Source: Arthrobacter sp. KBS0703
Lineage (GTDB): Bacteria > Actinomycetota > Actinomycetes > Actinomycetales > Micrococcaceae
DNA length: 64,000 nucleotides
Assembly (NCBI RefSeq): GCF_002008315.2
Contig: NZ_MVDG02000001.1
Location: forward strand, 434,001-498,000
Direction of reading: 5' to 3'
Positions within the stretch are counted from its first letter, which is position 1, and each line of letters opens with the position of its first letter. Position numbers and translations under genes: made by a program. The notes under the pieces were generated by a model, which was given only the letters and a program-made list of their open reading frames with translations, searched no databases and was not told where the DNA came from. Shown here piece after piece: positions 34,585 to 44,193 of the stretch.

Positions 34585-35475
34585 GTGGGACAGAAAGTAA
34601 ACCCGCACGGGTTCCGACTCGGCATCACCACCGATCACGTATCGCACTGGTTCGCTGACAGCACCAAGGCCGGCCAGCGGTACAAGGACTTCGTTCGCGA
34701 AGACATCCGCATCCGCCAGCTCATGTCGGTTGGCATGGAGCGCGCCGGTATCGCCAAGGTCGAGATCGAGCGCACCCGTGACCGCGTCCGCGTGGACATC
34801 CACACGGCACGTCCGGGCATCGTTATCGGCCGCCGCGGCGCAGAAGCAGACCGCATCCGCGGCGAGCTCGAAAAGCTCACCGGCAAGCAGGTTCAGCTGA
34901 ACATCCTCGAGGTCAAGAACCCCGAGATGGAAGCACAGCTTGTTGCCCAGGGCGTTGCTGAGCAGCTGACTTCCCGCGTGGCTTTCCGCCGTGCGATGAA
35001 GAAGGCCATGCAGTCCGCACAGCGTGCCGGTGCCAAGGGTATCCGTATCGCTTGCTCCGGTCGTCTGGGTGGCGCTGAAATGTCCCGCTCGGAGTTCTAC
35101 CGCGAAGGCCGTGTGCCCCTGCACACCCTCCGCGCGAACATCGACTACGGCTTCTACGAAGCCAAGACCACCTTCGGCCGCATCGGCGTGAAGGTCTGGA
35201 TCTACAAGGGTGACGTCACCTCCAAGGAACTGGCTCAGCAGGCAGCTGCTGCTCCTGTCTCTTATACACATCTAGATGTGTATAAGAGACACGTGGCGGC
35301 GACCTGTCTCTTATACACATCTAGATGTGTATAAGAGACAGGCGCTGACCGTGGTGACCGCCGCCGTCGTACCGACCGTCCGGCAGCCGAAGCAGCACCT
35401 GCTGCTGCAGAGGCTCCGGCAGCCGAGGCCGCTTCTGCCGCACCGGCACAGGCAGCAGAAGGAGGACAGGCTTAA
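34585..35475 (+). CDS. rpsC: 30S ribosomal protein S3, interrupted by two adaptor copies
   Basis: GTG start directly after rplV. S3 lies at the mRNA entry channel. The KH domain ([20 protein letters not shown]) and the C-terminal S3 domain ([16 protein letters not shown]) are intact up to codon 223. Two 37/38-bp Nextera junctions (35255-35291 and 35304-35341) then break the frame, with a 12-base genuine fragment between them. From 35342 the original frame resumes as an Ala/Pro/Glu-rich tail ([20 protein letters not shown]) ending at TAA 35473-35475, directly before rplP. In the organism the gene must be whole; an Arg/Gly-rich linker of unknown length is missing here. Confidence 0.93.
35255..35341. 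other. Two Nextera mate-pair junction adaptors (artefact)
   Basis: Copy one, 35255-35291, matches 37 bases and has C instead of the final G. Copy two, 35304-35341, is a full 38-bp match. Between them are 12 bases (35292-35303) that read RGGD, compatible with the Arg/Gly-rich S3 linker. Not genomic sequence. Confidence 0.97.
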
Positions 35476-35892
35476 ATGCTTATCCCACGTCGAGTCAAGC
35501 ACCGTAAGCAGCACCACCCGGGTCGTTCCGGCGCTGCTACGGGCGGCACCAAGGTCTCCTTCGGTGAGTGGGGTATCCAGGCCCTGAGCCCGGCTTACGT
35601 CACGAACCGTCAGATCGAGTCTGCTCGTATTGCCATGACCCGCCACATCAAGCGTGGCGGCAAGGTCTGGATCAACATTTATCCGGACCGCCCTCTGACG
35701 AAGAAGCCTGCCGAAACCCGTATGGGTTCCGGTAAGGGTTCTCCGGAATGGTGGGTCTCGAATGTCAAGCCGGGTCGGGTTCTCTTTGAACTGTCCGGTG
35801 TCAGTGATGAGGTAGCTCGCGAGGCCCTGCGCCTGGCGATCCACAAGCTCCCGTTGAAGGCACGCATTGTGCGTCGCGAAGGTGGTGAATAG
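35476..35892 (+). CDS. rplP: 50S ribosomal protein L16
   Basis: 138 residues. L16 organises the A-site tRNA region of the large subunit. [16 protein letters not shown] at the start and [20 protein letters not shown] are conserved. Begins on the base after the rpsC stop; rpmC follows after 2 bases. Confidence 0.98.
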   Translation: MLIPRRVKHRKQHHPGRSGAATGGTKVSFGEWGIQALSPAYVTNRQIESARIAMTRHIKRGGKVWINIYPDRPLTKKPAETRMGSGKGSPEWWVSNVKPGRVLFELSGVSDEVAREALRLAIHKLPLKARIVRREGGE

Positions 35893-35894
35893 AA

Positions 35895-36230
35895 ATGGCA
35901 GTTGGGTCAAAGGAACTTGCACCTGCACAGCTGGACGGATTCGATAACGAGCGTCTCGTTGAAGAACTCCGTAAGGCTAAGGAGGAGCTGTTCAACCTCC
36001 GTTTCCAGTCAGCCACCGGTCAGCTGGAGAACCACGGTCGTCTGCGCGCGGTAAAGAAGGACATCGCCCGCATCTACACCGTTCTCCGTGAGCGTGAACT
36101 GGGCATTCGTGCCGAGGTTGCCGCACCGGTTGTGGAAGCCAAGGAAGAAAAGAAGTCCAAGAAGTCCGCAGCCAAGGCTGAGAAGGCTGAAAAGCCGGCC
36201 GAGGCTGAGACCGAGGAGGACGCCAAGTGA
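35895..36230 (+). CDS. rpmC: 50S ribosomal protein L29 with C-terminal extension
   Basis: 111 residues against the usual 60-80. The L29 helical hairpin occupies about 10-75 ([40 protein letters not shown]). The remaining ~35 residues are Lys/Glu/Ala-rich ([20 protein letters not shown]) and probably disordered. The stop overlaps the GTG of rpsQ. Confidence 0.95.
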   Translation: MAVGSKELAPAQLDGFDNERLVEELRKAKEELFNLRFQSATGQLENHGRLRAVKKDIARIYTVLRERELGIRAEVAAPVVEAKEEKKSKKSAAKAEKAEKPAEAETEEDAK

Positions 36231-36532
36231 GTGAAAAGGACGAGAACGTGACGGAAATTGCTACGGCAGCTACGGCTGAGCAGCGCGGTTACCGTAAGAC
36301 GCGTCGCGGCTACGTGGTTTCGGACAAGATGGAAAAGACCATCGTTGTCCAGGTTGAAGACCGCGTGAAGCACGCCCTGTACGGCAAGGTCATCCGCCGT
36401 ACCTCGAAGGTCAAGGCTCACGACGAAGAGAACAGCGCCGGCATCGGCGACCTGGTTGTCATCGCCGAGACCCGCCCGCTGTCCGCCACGAAGAACTGGC
36501 GGCTCGTGGAGATCCTCGAGAAGGCTAAGTAA
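36227..36532 (+). CDS. rpsQ: 30S ribosomal protein S17
   Basis: 101 residues, GTG start overlapping rpmC by four bases. An N-terminal extension of about 20 residues precedes the OB fold ([20 protein letters not shown]) with [20 protein letters not shown]. Last gene of the S10 unit; a hairpin follows. Confidence 0.96.
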   Translation: MSEKDENVTEIATAATAEQRGYRKTRRGYVVSDKMEKTIVVQVEDRVKHALYGKVIRRTSKVKAHDEENSAGIGDLVVIAETRPLSATKNWRLVEILEKAK

Positions 36533-36566
36533 CACCTGCAGCCTCGCTGGCAACAGCCGCTGTACC

Positions 36567-36601
36567 GGAAACCCCCGTTCCCTTTGGGAGCGGGGGTTTC
36601 C
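36567..36601 (+). terminator. Terminator-like hairpin after rpsQ
   Basis: 16-bp stem (36567-36582 with 36586-36601, one G-U pair) and loop TTT. No T tract follows, so termination may be partial or Rho-assisted. Confidence 0.65.
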
Positions 36602-36975
36602 GCGTTGTCCGGCAGGTTCTTCCGGCAAGCCAAAAGCCTGCGGTGCATGACGTCGTCGTGCGGTCAGCGGAGCCTTCACGGCTGTGACAACGGGCTGGGG
36701 CTGTGATATGGAGCTGGGTCCGCGATGTGCTAGGATATTGAGTTTGTATGGCGCCTTCTGTGCGCCGTCAGCAAACCTCGTAAACAATCGTGCCACGGCA
36801 TAGTGCCCCCTTGCGCCTGGATGGGCTTGGGAAGCAAATGTTTTTGGCACGGGCGTTTAGGCCTGGTCTGGCAAAATCCAGGCAGGTCAAGAGACACCCC
36901 GATCAACCGTTCCGCAAGGCTCATTCCGTAGGAAGATTTTCGGTCTGAGAACCGGCGCGACGCAAGGAGTAAATA
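36602..36975 (+). promoter_or_regulatory. Region before rplN (spc operon leader)
   Basis: About 370 bases without a gene. A possible -10 box TAGGAT lies at 36731-36736, but I see no matching -35. A 6-bp hairpin (GCCTGG 36861-36866 with CCAGGC 36878-36883) lies in the leader. Its length and the preceding hairpin suggest the spc genes have their own promoter here. Confidence 0.35.
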
Positions 36976-37344
36976 GTGATTCAGCAGGAGTCGCGACTCA
37001 AGGTCGCCGACAACACGGGTGCTAAGGAAATCCTTACCATTCGCGTTCTCGGTGGATCTGGCCGTCGCTACGCAGGCATTGGCGACGTCATCGTCGCTAC
37101 CGTCAAGGACGCAATCCCGGGCGGCAACGTAAAGAAGGGCGATGTCGTCAAGGCTGTCATCGTCCGTACCAAGAAGGAACGCCGCCGTGCGGATGGTTCC
37201 TACATCAAGTTTGACGAGAACGCAGCTGTGATCCTGAAGAACGACGGTGACCCCCGCGGCACCCGTATCTTCGGACCGGTTGGTCGTGAACTTCGTGACA
37301 AGAAGTTCATGAAGATCGTTTCTCTGGCTCCGGAGGTGCTCTAG
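36976..37344 (+). CDS. rplN: 50S ribosomal protein L14
   Basis: 122 residues, GTG start with AAGGAG. It contacts 16S rRNA in intersubunit bridge B8. [20 protein letters not shown] and [20 protein letters not shown] are conserved. rplX starts 3 bases downstream. Confidence 0.98.
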   Translation: MIQQESRLKVADNTGAKEILTIRVLGGSGRRYAGIGDVIVATVKDAIPGGNVKKGDVVKAVIVRTKKERRRADGSYIKFDENAAVILKNDGDPRGTRIFGPVGRELRDKKFMKIVSLAPEVL

Positions 37345-37347
37345 TCC

Positions 37348-37707
37348 ATGGCTAAGATCAAAAAGGGTGACCTGGTTCAGGTCATCACTGGCGCCAAGGC
37401 TGAGCGCGGCGGCGACCGTGGCAAGCAGGGCAAGGTTCTGCGCGTGTTCACCGACACCAACCGCGTGCTGGTTGAAGGCGTCAACCGCGTAACCAAGCAC
37501 ACCAAGGTCGGTCAGTCGCAGCGCGGCACCAAGACTGGTGGCATCGAGGTTGTTGAAGCCCCGATCCACATTTCCAACGTGGCTCTGGTTGACCCGTCCA
37601 CCAAGAAGCCCACCCGCGTCGGCTTCCGCACTGAAACCGTTGAGCGCAACGGCAAGCAGCGCGAAGTACGCATCCGCGTGGCCAAGAGCTCAGGGAAGGA
37701 CATCTAA
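37348..37707 (+). CDS. rplX: 50S ribosomal protein L24
   Basis: 119 residues. It is an assembly initiator near the tunnel exit. The KOW motif ([20 protein letters not shown] then [11 protein letters not shown]) is intact. Its stop shares one base with the rplE start (TAATG). Confidence 0.97.
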   Translation: MAKIKKGDLVQVITGAKAERGGDRGKQGKVLRVFTDTNRVLVEGVNRVTKHTKVGQSQRGTKTGGIEVVEAPIHISNVALVDPSTKKPTRVGFRTETVERNGKQREVRIRVAKSSGKDI

Positions 37708-38288
37708 TGACTGAGACTCTCGAGACTCCGGCAACGAAGATCGTTCCTCGTCTGAAGACCAAGTACGCGGATTCCGTCAAGAACACGCTTCTTGAGGAAT
37801 TCAAGTACCAGAACGTTAACCAGGTTCCCCGTCTGGTCAAGGTTGTTGTGAACATGGGTGTTGGAGATGCCGCCAAGGACTCCAAGCTGATCGACGGCGC
37901 TGTCCGCGACCTCACCCTGATCACCGGCCAGAAGCCGCAGGTAACCAAGGCCCGTAAGTCGATCGCACAGTTCAAGCTGCGCGAAGGCATGCCCATCGGC
38001 GCACACGCAACCCTGCGTGGCGACCGCATGTGGGAATTCGTGGACCGTCTGGTCACGCTGGCTCTGCCGCGTATCCGTGACTTCCGCGGCCTCAGCGGCA
38101 AGCAGTTCGATGGCAACGGCAACTACACCTTCGGTCTGACCGAGCAGGTTATGTTCCACGAGATCGACCAGGATTCCATCGACCGCGTTCGCGGTATGGA
38201 CATCACGGTTGTGACCACCGCCAAGACCGACGACGAAGGCCGCGCGCTGCTCAAGGCGCTTGGTTTCCCGTTCAAAACCGAAGCTTAA
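37707..38288 (+). CDS. rplE: 50S ribosomal protein L5
   Basis: 193 residues. It binds 5S rRNA and contacts S13 across the subunit interface. [20 protein letters not shown], the P-site loop region and [20 protein letters not shown] are conserved. The next gene is rpsH after 82 bases; rpsN, usual in this place, is absent. Confidence 0.98.
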   Translation: MTETLETPATKIVPRLKTKYADSVKNTLLEEFKYQNVNQVPRLVKVVVNMGVGDAAKDSKLIDGAVRDLTLITGQKPQVTKARKSIAQFKLREGMPIGAHATLRGDRMWEFVDRLVTLALPRIRDFRGLSGKQFDGNGNYTFGLTEQVMFHEIDQDSIDRVRGMDITVVTTAKTDDEGRALLKALGFPFKTEA

Positions 38289-38370
38289 TTAGCTACGTAA
38301 AAGGTCCGGCCTCCCTGGTTCCTCAGGAACAGGGTGGCGGAAACCGTTACGAGGAAGGGCAAGAGCCCAA

Positions 38371-38769
38371 ATGACAATGACAGATCCTGTCGCAGACATG
38401 CTTACGCGTCTGCGCAACGCAAACTCGGCATACCACGATTCCGTGTCTATGCCTTACAGCAAGCTCAAGGCACGCGTTGCCGACATCCTGAAGGCTGAAG
38501 GTTACATCGCCTCCTGGAAAGAAGAAGACGCTGAAGTCGGCAAGAAGCTGACTCTCGAGCTCAAGTTCGGTCCGAACCGCGAGCGTTCAATCGCCGGTGT
38601 TCGTCGTATTTCCAAGCCGGGACTGCGCGTATACGCAAAGTCCACCAACCTGCCGCACGTGCTCGGTGGCCTGGGTGTCGCAATCCTGTCCACCTCTTCC
38701 GGCCTCTTGACTGACAAGCAGGCCGGCAAGAAGGGCGTGGGCGGCGAAGTCCTCGCTTACGTCTGGTAA
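38371..38769 (+). CDS. rpsH: 30S ribosomal protein S8
   Basis: 132 residues. It is a central-domain assembly protein and, in E. coli, the spc operon repressor. [20 protein letters not shown] and [20 protein letters not shown] are conserved. Two in-frame ATGs (38371, 38377) are possible starts. Confidence 0.97.
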   Translation: MTMTDPVADMLTRLRNANSAYHDSVSMPYSKLKARVADILKAEGYIASWKEEDAEVGKKLTLELKFGPNRERSIAGVRRISKPGLRVYAKSTNLPHVLGGLGVAILSTSSGLLTDKQAGKKGVGGEVLAYVW

Positions 38770-38787
38770 CGGGAAAGGAAGAGAATA

Positions 38788-39324
38788 ATGTCACGTATTG
38801 GACGTCTCCCCATCACCGTTCCTGCCGGCGTTGAGGTCAAGGTTGACGGCTCTGTCGTCAGCGTCAAGGGTTCCAAAGGCGAGCTGAGCCACACTGTGGC
38901 CAGCCCGATCGAGGTCGCCCTGGAAGATGGCACCCTGACTGTCGCCCGCCCGAACGACGAGCGCGCCTCCCGTTCACTCCACGGCCTGACCCGCACCCTG
39001 ATCGCCAACATGATCCAGGGCGTCACCGCAGGCTACGAGAAGAAGCTTGAAATCGTCGGTACCGGTTACCGCGTTCAGGCCAAGGGATCTGACCTTGAGT
39101 TCGCTCTCGGTTACAGCCACCCGGTTAACGTTTCGGCTCCGGCCGGCATCACCTTTGCAGTAGAGGGGCCGACCAAGCTCTCTGTCTCAGGTATCAACAA
39201 GCAGCAGGTCGGCGAGGTTGCTGCCAACATTCGCAAGCTGCGTAAGCCGGACCCCTATAAGGGCAAGGGCATTCGCTACGCCGGCGAAGTCATCCGCCGC
39301 AAGGTCGGAAAGGCTGGTAAGTAA
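38788..39324 (+). CDS. rplF: 50S ribosomal protein L6
   Basis: 178 residues. It has two related RNA-binding domains near the factor-binding site. [19 protein letters not shown] and the signature [20 protein letters not shown] are intact. rplR follows after 2 bases. Confidence 0.98.
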   Translation: MSRIGRLPITVPAGVEVKVDGSVVSVKGSKGELSHTVASPIEVALEDGTLTVARPNDERASRSLHGLTRTLIANMIQGVTAGYEKKLEIVGTGYRVQAKGSDLEFALGYSHPVNVSAPAGITFAVEGPTKLSVSGINKQQVGEVAANIRKLRKPDPYKGKGIRYAGEVIRRKVGKAGK

Positions 39325-39326
39325 CC

Positions 39327-39710
39327 ATGGCCATCGCAATTAACAAGAAGCGTACGAACAAGAGCAAGTCTGCTTCGCGCAGCCGCCGCCAGCTTCGTAT
39401 CCGCAAGCGCATCTCCGGAACGGCTGTACGTCCTCGCCTGGTCGTCAACCGCTCCGCACGCCACGTATTCGTCCAGGTTGTCGATGACACCAAGGGCCTG
39501 ACCGTAGCGAGCGCGTCCACACTGGAAGCCGACCTTCGTGCATTCGACGGTGACAAGACCGCCAAGGCCAAGCGCGTTGGTGAGCTCGTAGCCGAGCGCG
39601 CCAAGGCTGCCGGGGTCGAAGCTGTTGTCTTCGACCGTGGTGGTAACAAGTACCACGGCCGGATCGCCGCCGTCGCTGACGGTGCACGTGAAGGTGGGCT
39701 GTCACTGTGA
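39327..39710 (+). CDS. rplR: 50S ribosomal protein L18
   Basis: 127 residues. It binds 5S rRNA together with L5. A basic N-terminus is followed by [20 protein letters not shown] and [20 protein letters not shown]. The stop overlaps the rpsE start by four bases. Confidence 0.97.
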   Translation: MAIAINKKRTNKSKSASRSRRQLRIRKRISGTAVRPRLVVNRSARHVFVQVVDDTKGLTVASASTLEADLRAFDGDKTAKAKRVGELVAERAKAAGVEAVVFDRGGNKYHGRIAAVADGAREGGLSL

Positions 39711-40438
39711 CGGAAGCAAACAAGGAAAAGGACACTGTGTCTGCAGATCAGAAGGCGCCTGAAGCCGTAGCTGCTGAGGCCACTGAGACCACTGCCCCCG
39801 CAGCTGCTGCCGATGACCGCCGTGGTGGCGCTCGTCGTGGCGAGCGTGGCGACCGTGGCCAGGGCCGCGGCGACCGTGGTGGCCGTGGTGGCCGCGATGG
39901 CGGCCGTGAAGCCGAGAAGAGCCAGTTCGTAGAGCGCGTTGTCACCATCAACCGCGTTTCCAAGGTCGTCAAGGGTGGTCGTCGCTTTAGCTTCACCGCA
40001 CTCGTCGTCGTTGGTGACGGCAACGGTATGGTCGGCGTCGGCTACGGTAAGGCAAAGGAAGTTCCTGCCGCAATCGCGAAGGGCGTTGAAGAGGCCAAGA
40101 AGTCCTTCTTCCGCGTTCCCCGTATCGGCAGCACCATCCCGCACCGCGTTCAGGGTGAGGCCGCCGCAGGCGTCGTCATGCTGCGTCCGGCTTCCGCCGG
40201 TACCGGTGTTATCGCCGGTGGCCCGGTCCGTGCAGTACTGGAGTGCGTGGGCATCCACGACATCCTCTCCAAGTCGCTCGGTTCCTCCAACGCCATCAAC
40301 ATCGTTCACGCGACCGTTGATGCCCTGAAGCGCCTCGAAGAGCCGGCAGCAGTGGCAGCACGCCGCGGCCTCCCGCTCGATGAGATCGCTCCGCCGGCAA
40401 TGGTGAAGGCTCTCATGAACCAGAAGGCAGGTGTCTGA
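39707..40438 (+). CDS. rpsE: 30S ribosomal protein S5 with RG-rich N-terminal extension
   Basis: 243 residues against about 165 in E. coli. The first ~70 residues are Ala/Glu then Arg/Gly-rich ([20 protein letters not shown]), probably disordered. The S5 core begins at [20 protein letters not shown] and contains [23 protein letters not shown] ten codons downstream is an alternative start with an AAGGA upstream. S5 acts in decoding fidelity and mRNA unwinding. Confidence 0.95.
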   Translation: MTEANKEKDTVSADQKAPEAVAAEATETTAPAAAADDRRGGARRGERGDRGQGRGDRGGRGGRDGGREAEKSQFVERVVTINRVSKVVKGGRRFSFTALVVVGDGNGMVGVGYGKAKEVPAAIAKGVEEAKKSFFRVPRIGSTIPHRVQGEAAAGVVMLRPASAGTGVIAGGPVRAVLECVGIHDILSKSLGSSNAINIVHATVDALKRLEEPAAVAARRGLPLDEIAPPAMVKALMNQKAGV

Positions 40439-40441
40439 GTC

Positions 40442-40648
40442 ATGGCTAAAAACCTGATTCCGTCCGACGCTCAGTTGGAGATCACTCAGATCAAGTCCGC
40501 CATTGGCGGCAAGCAGAACCAGCGCGACACCCTTCGGTCCCTCGGCCTGAAGCGGATCGGACAGACTGTTGTCCGCACCGCCGACGCCGTGACCGTTGGA
40601 ATGCTCAACACGGTTCCGCACCTGGTAAAGGTAGAGGAGGCGAAGTAA
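40442..40648 (+). CDS. rpmD: 50S ribosomal protein L30
   Basis: 68 residues. [20 protein letters not shown] and the C-terminal [14 protein letters not shown] match the family. It lies between rpsE (3-base gap) and rplO (adjacent). Confidence 0.97.
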   Translation: MAKNLIPSDAQLEITQIKSAIGGKQNQRDTLRSLGLKRIGQTVVRTADAVTVGMLNTVPHLVKVEEAK

Positions 40649-41134
40649 ATGGCAGAGAAGAAAACCACTGAGGCCGCAGCTGCTGACAAGCAGAGCGCGC
40701 TGAAGGTTCACCACCTGCGTCCCGCCCCGGGTGCCAAGACCGCCAAGACCCGTGTTGGTCGTGGTGAAGGTTCCAAGGGTAAGACCGCTGGTCGCGGTAC
40801 CAAGGGTACGAAGGCCCGCTACCAGATCAAGGCTGGCTTTGCCGGCGGCCAGCTGCCGCTGCACATGCGCCTGCCGAAGCTGCGCGGCTTCAAGAACCCG
40901 TTCCGGGTTGAGTTCCAGGTTGTAAACCTGGACAAGCTCAACGAGCTGTTCCCGGAAGGTGGCGCTGTCACCGTGGAGAACCTGGTTGCAAAGGGTGCCG
41001 TTCGCAAGAACCAGCCCGTGAAGGTGCTTGGCACCGGCGACATCACCGTCAAGGTTGACGTCACCGTCCACGCCTTCTCAGCCAGTGCCGCTGAAAAGAT
41101 CGCTGCAGCAGGCGGAACCACCACCGCTCTCTAA
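40649..41134 (+). CDS. rplO: 50S ribosomal protein L15
   Basis: 161 residues, ATG directly after the rpmD stop. The Lys/Gly-rich N-terminal extension [20 protein letters not shown] and the core [20 protein letters not shown] are conserved. A strong terminator follows, so secY is probably transcribed separately. Confidence 0.98.
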   Translation: MAEKKTTEAAAADKQSALKVHHLRPAPGAKTAKTRVGRGEGSKGKTAGRGTKGTKARYQIKAGFAGGQLPLHMRLPKLRGFKNPFRVEFQVVNLDKLNELFPEGGAVTVENLVAKGAVRKNQPVKVLGTGDITVKVDVTVHAFSASAAEKIAAAGGTTTAL

Positions 41135-41176
41135 GGGATTTATCCCTCAGGGCGATGTGGCAGATGCCCGTTGCGC

Positions 41177-41220
41177 AAACTCCCGGCACGGGGGCCGAGG
41201 CCCCCGTGCCGGGAGTTTTT
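41177..41220 (+). terminator. Strong terminator after rplO
   Basis: Perfect 20-bp stem (41177-41196 with 41199-41218) with a minimal loop, ending in a run of five T bases. It separates the spc genes from secY. Confidence 0.92.
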
Positions 41221-41241
41221 CATATCTGCAGGTCGTTCGGA

Positions 41242-41272
41242 TTGTTCGCATGGCGCAATCAACCGTTAGACT
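41242..41272 (+). promoter_or_regulatory. Putative secY promoter
   Basis: TTGTTC (41242-41247), 19-base spacer and TAGACT (41267-41272), about 60 bases before secY and just after the rplO terminator. Confidence 0.45.
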
Positions 41273-41329
41273 CGGTTGTTGGGTTTATTGACCTGCATCA
41301 CAAGACTTATTAACTACTGAGGAGGACGC

Positions 41330-42640
41330 TTGCTTAGCGCATTCGGCCGGGCTTTTCGAACGCCTGATCTGCGACGCAAGTTGTTGTTCACGCTGGGAAT
41401 CATCACAATCTTCCGCTTGGGAGCCTTCATCCCCTCGCCTGGTGTGAACTACCAGAATGTCCAGCAATGCTTGTCGAACGGGCAGACCCAGGGCGGGATC
41501 TACCAGCTCGTCAATCTTTTCAGCGGCGGTGCATTGCTGCAGGTCTCCATCTTCGCTTTGGGAATCATGCCGTACATTACGGCCAGCATCATTGTGCAGC
41601 TGCTCCGGGTGGTCATTCCCCGTTTCCAACAGCTGTATGAAGAAGGCGCCTCGGGCCAGTCAAAGCTGACGCAGTACACGCGTTACCTGACCATCGCCCT
41701 GGGCCTGCTGAACGCCACCACGCTGGTTTCCCTGGCACGCTCCGGGCAGCTGCTGCCTGGCTGCAACCTGCCCATCATCCCGGACAGCAGCATCATCACT
41801 ACGATCCTGATCATCATCACGCTGACGGCCGGCACCGGCCTCATCATGTGGATGGGCGAGCTCGTGACCGAGAAGGGCGTGGGCAACGGCATGTCGCTGC
41901 TCATCTTCACGGCCATCGCCGCCGGCTTCCCCACGTCGCTGGGCGCTATCTGGACCGCGCAGGGCCCGGGAACGTTCTTCCTCGTCCTCGCCATCGGCCT
42001 GCTGACCGTCGCGCTGGTTGTCTTCGTTGAACAGTCCCAGCGTCGCATTCCGGTGCAGTACGCGAAGCGGATGATCGGACGCCGCACAGTGGGCGGCACC
42101 AGCACGTACATCCCCATCAAGGTGAACATGGCTGGCGTTATCCCGGTCATCTTTGCCTCGTCCATGCTTTACCTGCCGGCGTTGATCTCCCAGTTCAACC
42201 AGCCGAAGGCGGGGGAGCAGATGCAACCGTGGGTTGAGTGGATCAACAACAACCTGACCCGCGGTGACCACCCCATCTACATGGCGCTCTACTTCGCCAT
42301 GATCGTTTTCTTTACCTACTTCTACGTCGCGATCACCTTCAACCCTGAAGAGGTCTCGGACAACATGAAGAAATACGGCGGCTTCATTCCGGGTATCCGT
42401 GCCGGCAAGCCGACCGCGGATTACCTGCAGTACGTCCTGTCGCGGATCACGCTGCCCGGCGCCTTCTACCTTGGCTTTGTGGCACTGATCCCGCTGGTGG
42501 CGCTCGTGCTGATCAACGCGAACCAGAACTTCCCGTTCGGTGGCACCTCGATCCTGATCATGGTGGGCGTTGGCCTGGAAACCGTCAAGCAAATTGACGC
42601 GCAGCTACAGCAGCGTCACTACGAAGGGCTATTGCGATGA
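41330..42640 (+). CDS. secY: Preprotein translocase subunit SecY
   Basis: 436 residues, TTG start with GAGGAGG six bases upstream. It is the ten-helix protein-conducting channel. The first helix (LLFTLGIITIFRLGAFIPSP), YITASIIVQLL, and the cytoplasmic loops with NPEEVSDNMKKYGGFIPGIR are conserved. Its stop overlaps the adk start (ATGA). Pairs with SecE encoded at 3470. Confidence 0.97.
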   Translation: MLSAFGRAFRTPDLRRKLLFTLGIITIFRLGAFIPSPGVNYQNVQQCLSNGQTQGGIYQLVNLFSGGALLQVSIFALGIMPYITASIIVQLLRVVIPRFQQLYEEGASGQSKLTQYTRYLTIALGLLNATTLVSLARSGQLLPGCNLPIIPDSSIITTILIIITLTAGTGLIMWMGELVTEKGVGNGMSLLIFTAIAAGFPTSLGAIWTAQGPGTFFLVLAIGLLTVALVVFVEQSQRRIPVQYAKRMIGRRTVGGTSTYIPIKVNMAGVIPVIFASSMLYLPALISQFNQPKAGEQMQPWVEWINNNLTRGDHPIYMALYFAMIVFFTYFYVAITFNPEEVSDNMKKYGGFIPGIRAGKPTADYLQYVLSRITLPGAFYLGFVALIPLVALVLINANQNFPFGGTSILIMVGVGLETVKQIDAQLQQRHYEGLLR

Positions 42641-43215
42641 CCAGAATGTTGATTATCGGACCTCCGGGCTCCGGCAAGGGTACCCAGGCGGAACGCATCT
42701 CGGACCGCCTCGGCGTCGTTGCGATTTCCACCGGCGACATCTTCCGGGCAAACGTCAGGGGCGAGACCCCGCTGGGCGTCGAGGCCAAGAAGTACATGGA
42801 TGCCGGTGACTTTGTTCCGGACAGCGTGACCAACAAGATGGTCCGCGACCGCCTCAGCGAGGCCGACGTCGAGGACGGCTTCCTGCTGGACGGCTACCCG
42901 CGCACCACGGCGCAGGTTGACTACCTCGACGAGATCCTGGCCAACGGTGACCAGAAGCTCGACGTCGTACTCCAGCTCACCGCCGACGACGAGGAACTCG
43001 TCCACCGCCTCCTGGGCCGCGCCAAGGAAACCGGGCGCAGCGACGACAACGAGGGCGTTATCCGCCACCGGCTGGATCTGTACCACGAGCAGACCGAACC
43101 CGTCGTGGCCAAGTACGCCGAGCGCGGCATCCTGACCCAGGTTGACGGCATCGGCGGCATTGACGAAGTCACCGACCGCGTCATGCAGGCCATCAAAGAG
43201 GCTCAGGCAGCCTGA
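42637..43215 (+). CDS. adk: Adenylate kinase
   Basis: 192 residues, the short form without the zinc-type LID insertion, typical of actinobacteria. Walker A IIGPPGSGKGTQAERIS, AMP-site STGDIFRANV, LLDGYPRTTAQVDYLDE and the LID start GRAKETGRSDDNE are intact. It interconverts ATP+AMP and 2 ADP. Coupled to secY by overlap. Confidence 0.97.
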   Translation: MTRMLIIGPPGSGKGTQAERISDRLGVVAISTGDIFRANVRGETPLGVEAKKYMDAGDFVPDSVTNKMVRDRLSEADVEDGFLLDGYPRTTAQVDYLDEILANGDQKLDVVLQLTADDEELVHRLLGRAKETGRSDDNEGVIRHRLDLYHEQTEPVVAKYAERGILTQVDGIGGIDEVTDRVMQAIKEAQAA

Positions 43216-43231
43216 GTTGTCCTAACGCTAC

Positions 43232-43273
43232 GAGGCTCCTCCCGGTTCATTGGGAGGGGCCTCCGGCTTTTTT
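43232..43273 (+). terminator. Terminator after adk
   Basis: 12-bp stem (43232-43243 with 43252-43263, one G-U pair), 8-base loop, then CCGGCTTTTTT. It suggests partial uncoupling of secY-adk from map. Confidence 0.85.
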
Positions 43274-43342
43274 AGCCCCGCAGGGGGCCAGCGCCGCCCG
43301 GCAGTCAAGCCGGCGGCCGCACATCGAGAGGAAAGACCGCTG

Positions 43343-44170
43343 ATGGCATTCGGCCAGCCCCGGATTGAATACAAGACGAACGCGCAGATGCGGACCATGC
43401 ACGAGGCCGGGCTGGTGCTGAGCCGCGCCCTGGACGCGGCTGTTGCCGCCGCCGCGCCGGGAGTCACCACGAAGCAGCTCGACGAGGCGTTCGCGGCCGT
43501 GCTCCTCGAAGCCGGCGCCAAGTCCAACTTCCTGGGCTACCACGGGTTCCCGGCCACCATCTGCACCTCCGTCAACGAGGAAGTGGTCCACGGCATCCCG
43601 GGGTCCAAGGTGCTGCAGGACGGGGACATCATCTCGATCGACGGCGGCGCGATCGTGGACGGCTGGCACTCCGATTCTGCCCGCACGGTGATCGTGGGAA
43701 CTGTGGATCCCGAGGACCAGCGGCTCTCTGACGTCACCGAGGCGGCCATGTGGCGGGGGATCGCGGCCCTCGCCACGGGCAAGTTCGTGGGCGACGTCGG
43801 CTGCGCTGTGGACGACTACGTGTCCTCGGTGCCCGGCAAGCCGCTGGGCATCCTGGAGGACTACGTGGGGCACGGCATCGGCTCCGAGATGCACATGGCC
43901 CCGGACGTGCTGAACTACCGCACCAGCCACCGCGGGCCGAAGATCCGCCCGGGCCTGTGCCTCGCGATCGAGCCCATGCTGGTGCGCGGCAGCATCGAGA
44001 CGGCAGTGCTGGACGATGACTGGACTGTGGTCACCACGGACGGCAAGCGTTCCTGCCAGTGGGAGCACTCCGTGGCGGTCCACGAGAAGGGCATCTGGGT
44101 GCTTTCGGCGCCCGACGGCGGTGCGGCCCGGCTCGCGCCGCTGGGCGTGGTCCCGGTTCCGATCCCCTGA
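43343..44170 (+). CDS. map: Methionine aminopeptidase, type I
   Basis: 275 residues, ATG behind GAGAGGAAAG. It removes initiator Met cotranslationally. The five metal ligands are visible: both Asp in SIDGGAIVDGWHSDSARTV, His in GHGIGSEMHMAP, Glu in LAIEPMLVRG and Glu in WEHSVAVHEKG. Upstream in-frame starts overlap the adk terminator and were rejected. Confidence 0.96.
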   Translation: MAFGQPRIEYKTNAQMRTMHEAGLVLSRALDAAVAAAAPGVTTKQLDEAFAAVLLEAGAKSNFLGYHGFPATICTSVNEEVVHGIPGSKVLQDGDIISIDGGAIVDGWHSDSARTVIVGTVDPEDQRLSDVTEAAMWRGIAALATGKFVGDVGCAVDDYVSSVPGKPLGILEDYVGHGIGSEMHMAPDVLNYRTSHRGPKIRPGLCLAIEPMLVRGSIETAVLDDDWTVVTTDGKRSCQWEHSVAVHEKGIWVLSAPDGGAARLAPLGVVPVPIP

Positions 44171-44193
44171 CGACCCGCCTTTGGCTTCATGAC

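Noticed and set aside
35255..35341. Short inverted repeats as transposon ends or a site-specific insertion in rpsC
   Set aside because: They match the Tn5 mosaic-end sequencing adaptor exactly, there is no transposase or target duplication, and the same sequence recurs at 24962.
36602..36975. Possible riboswitch or small RNA before rplN
   Set aside because: Only a 6-bp hairpin and a weak -10 box are seen; no known fold was recognised.
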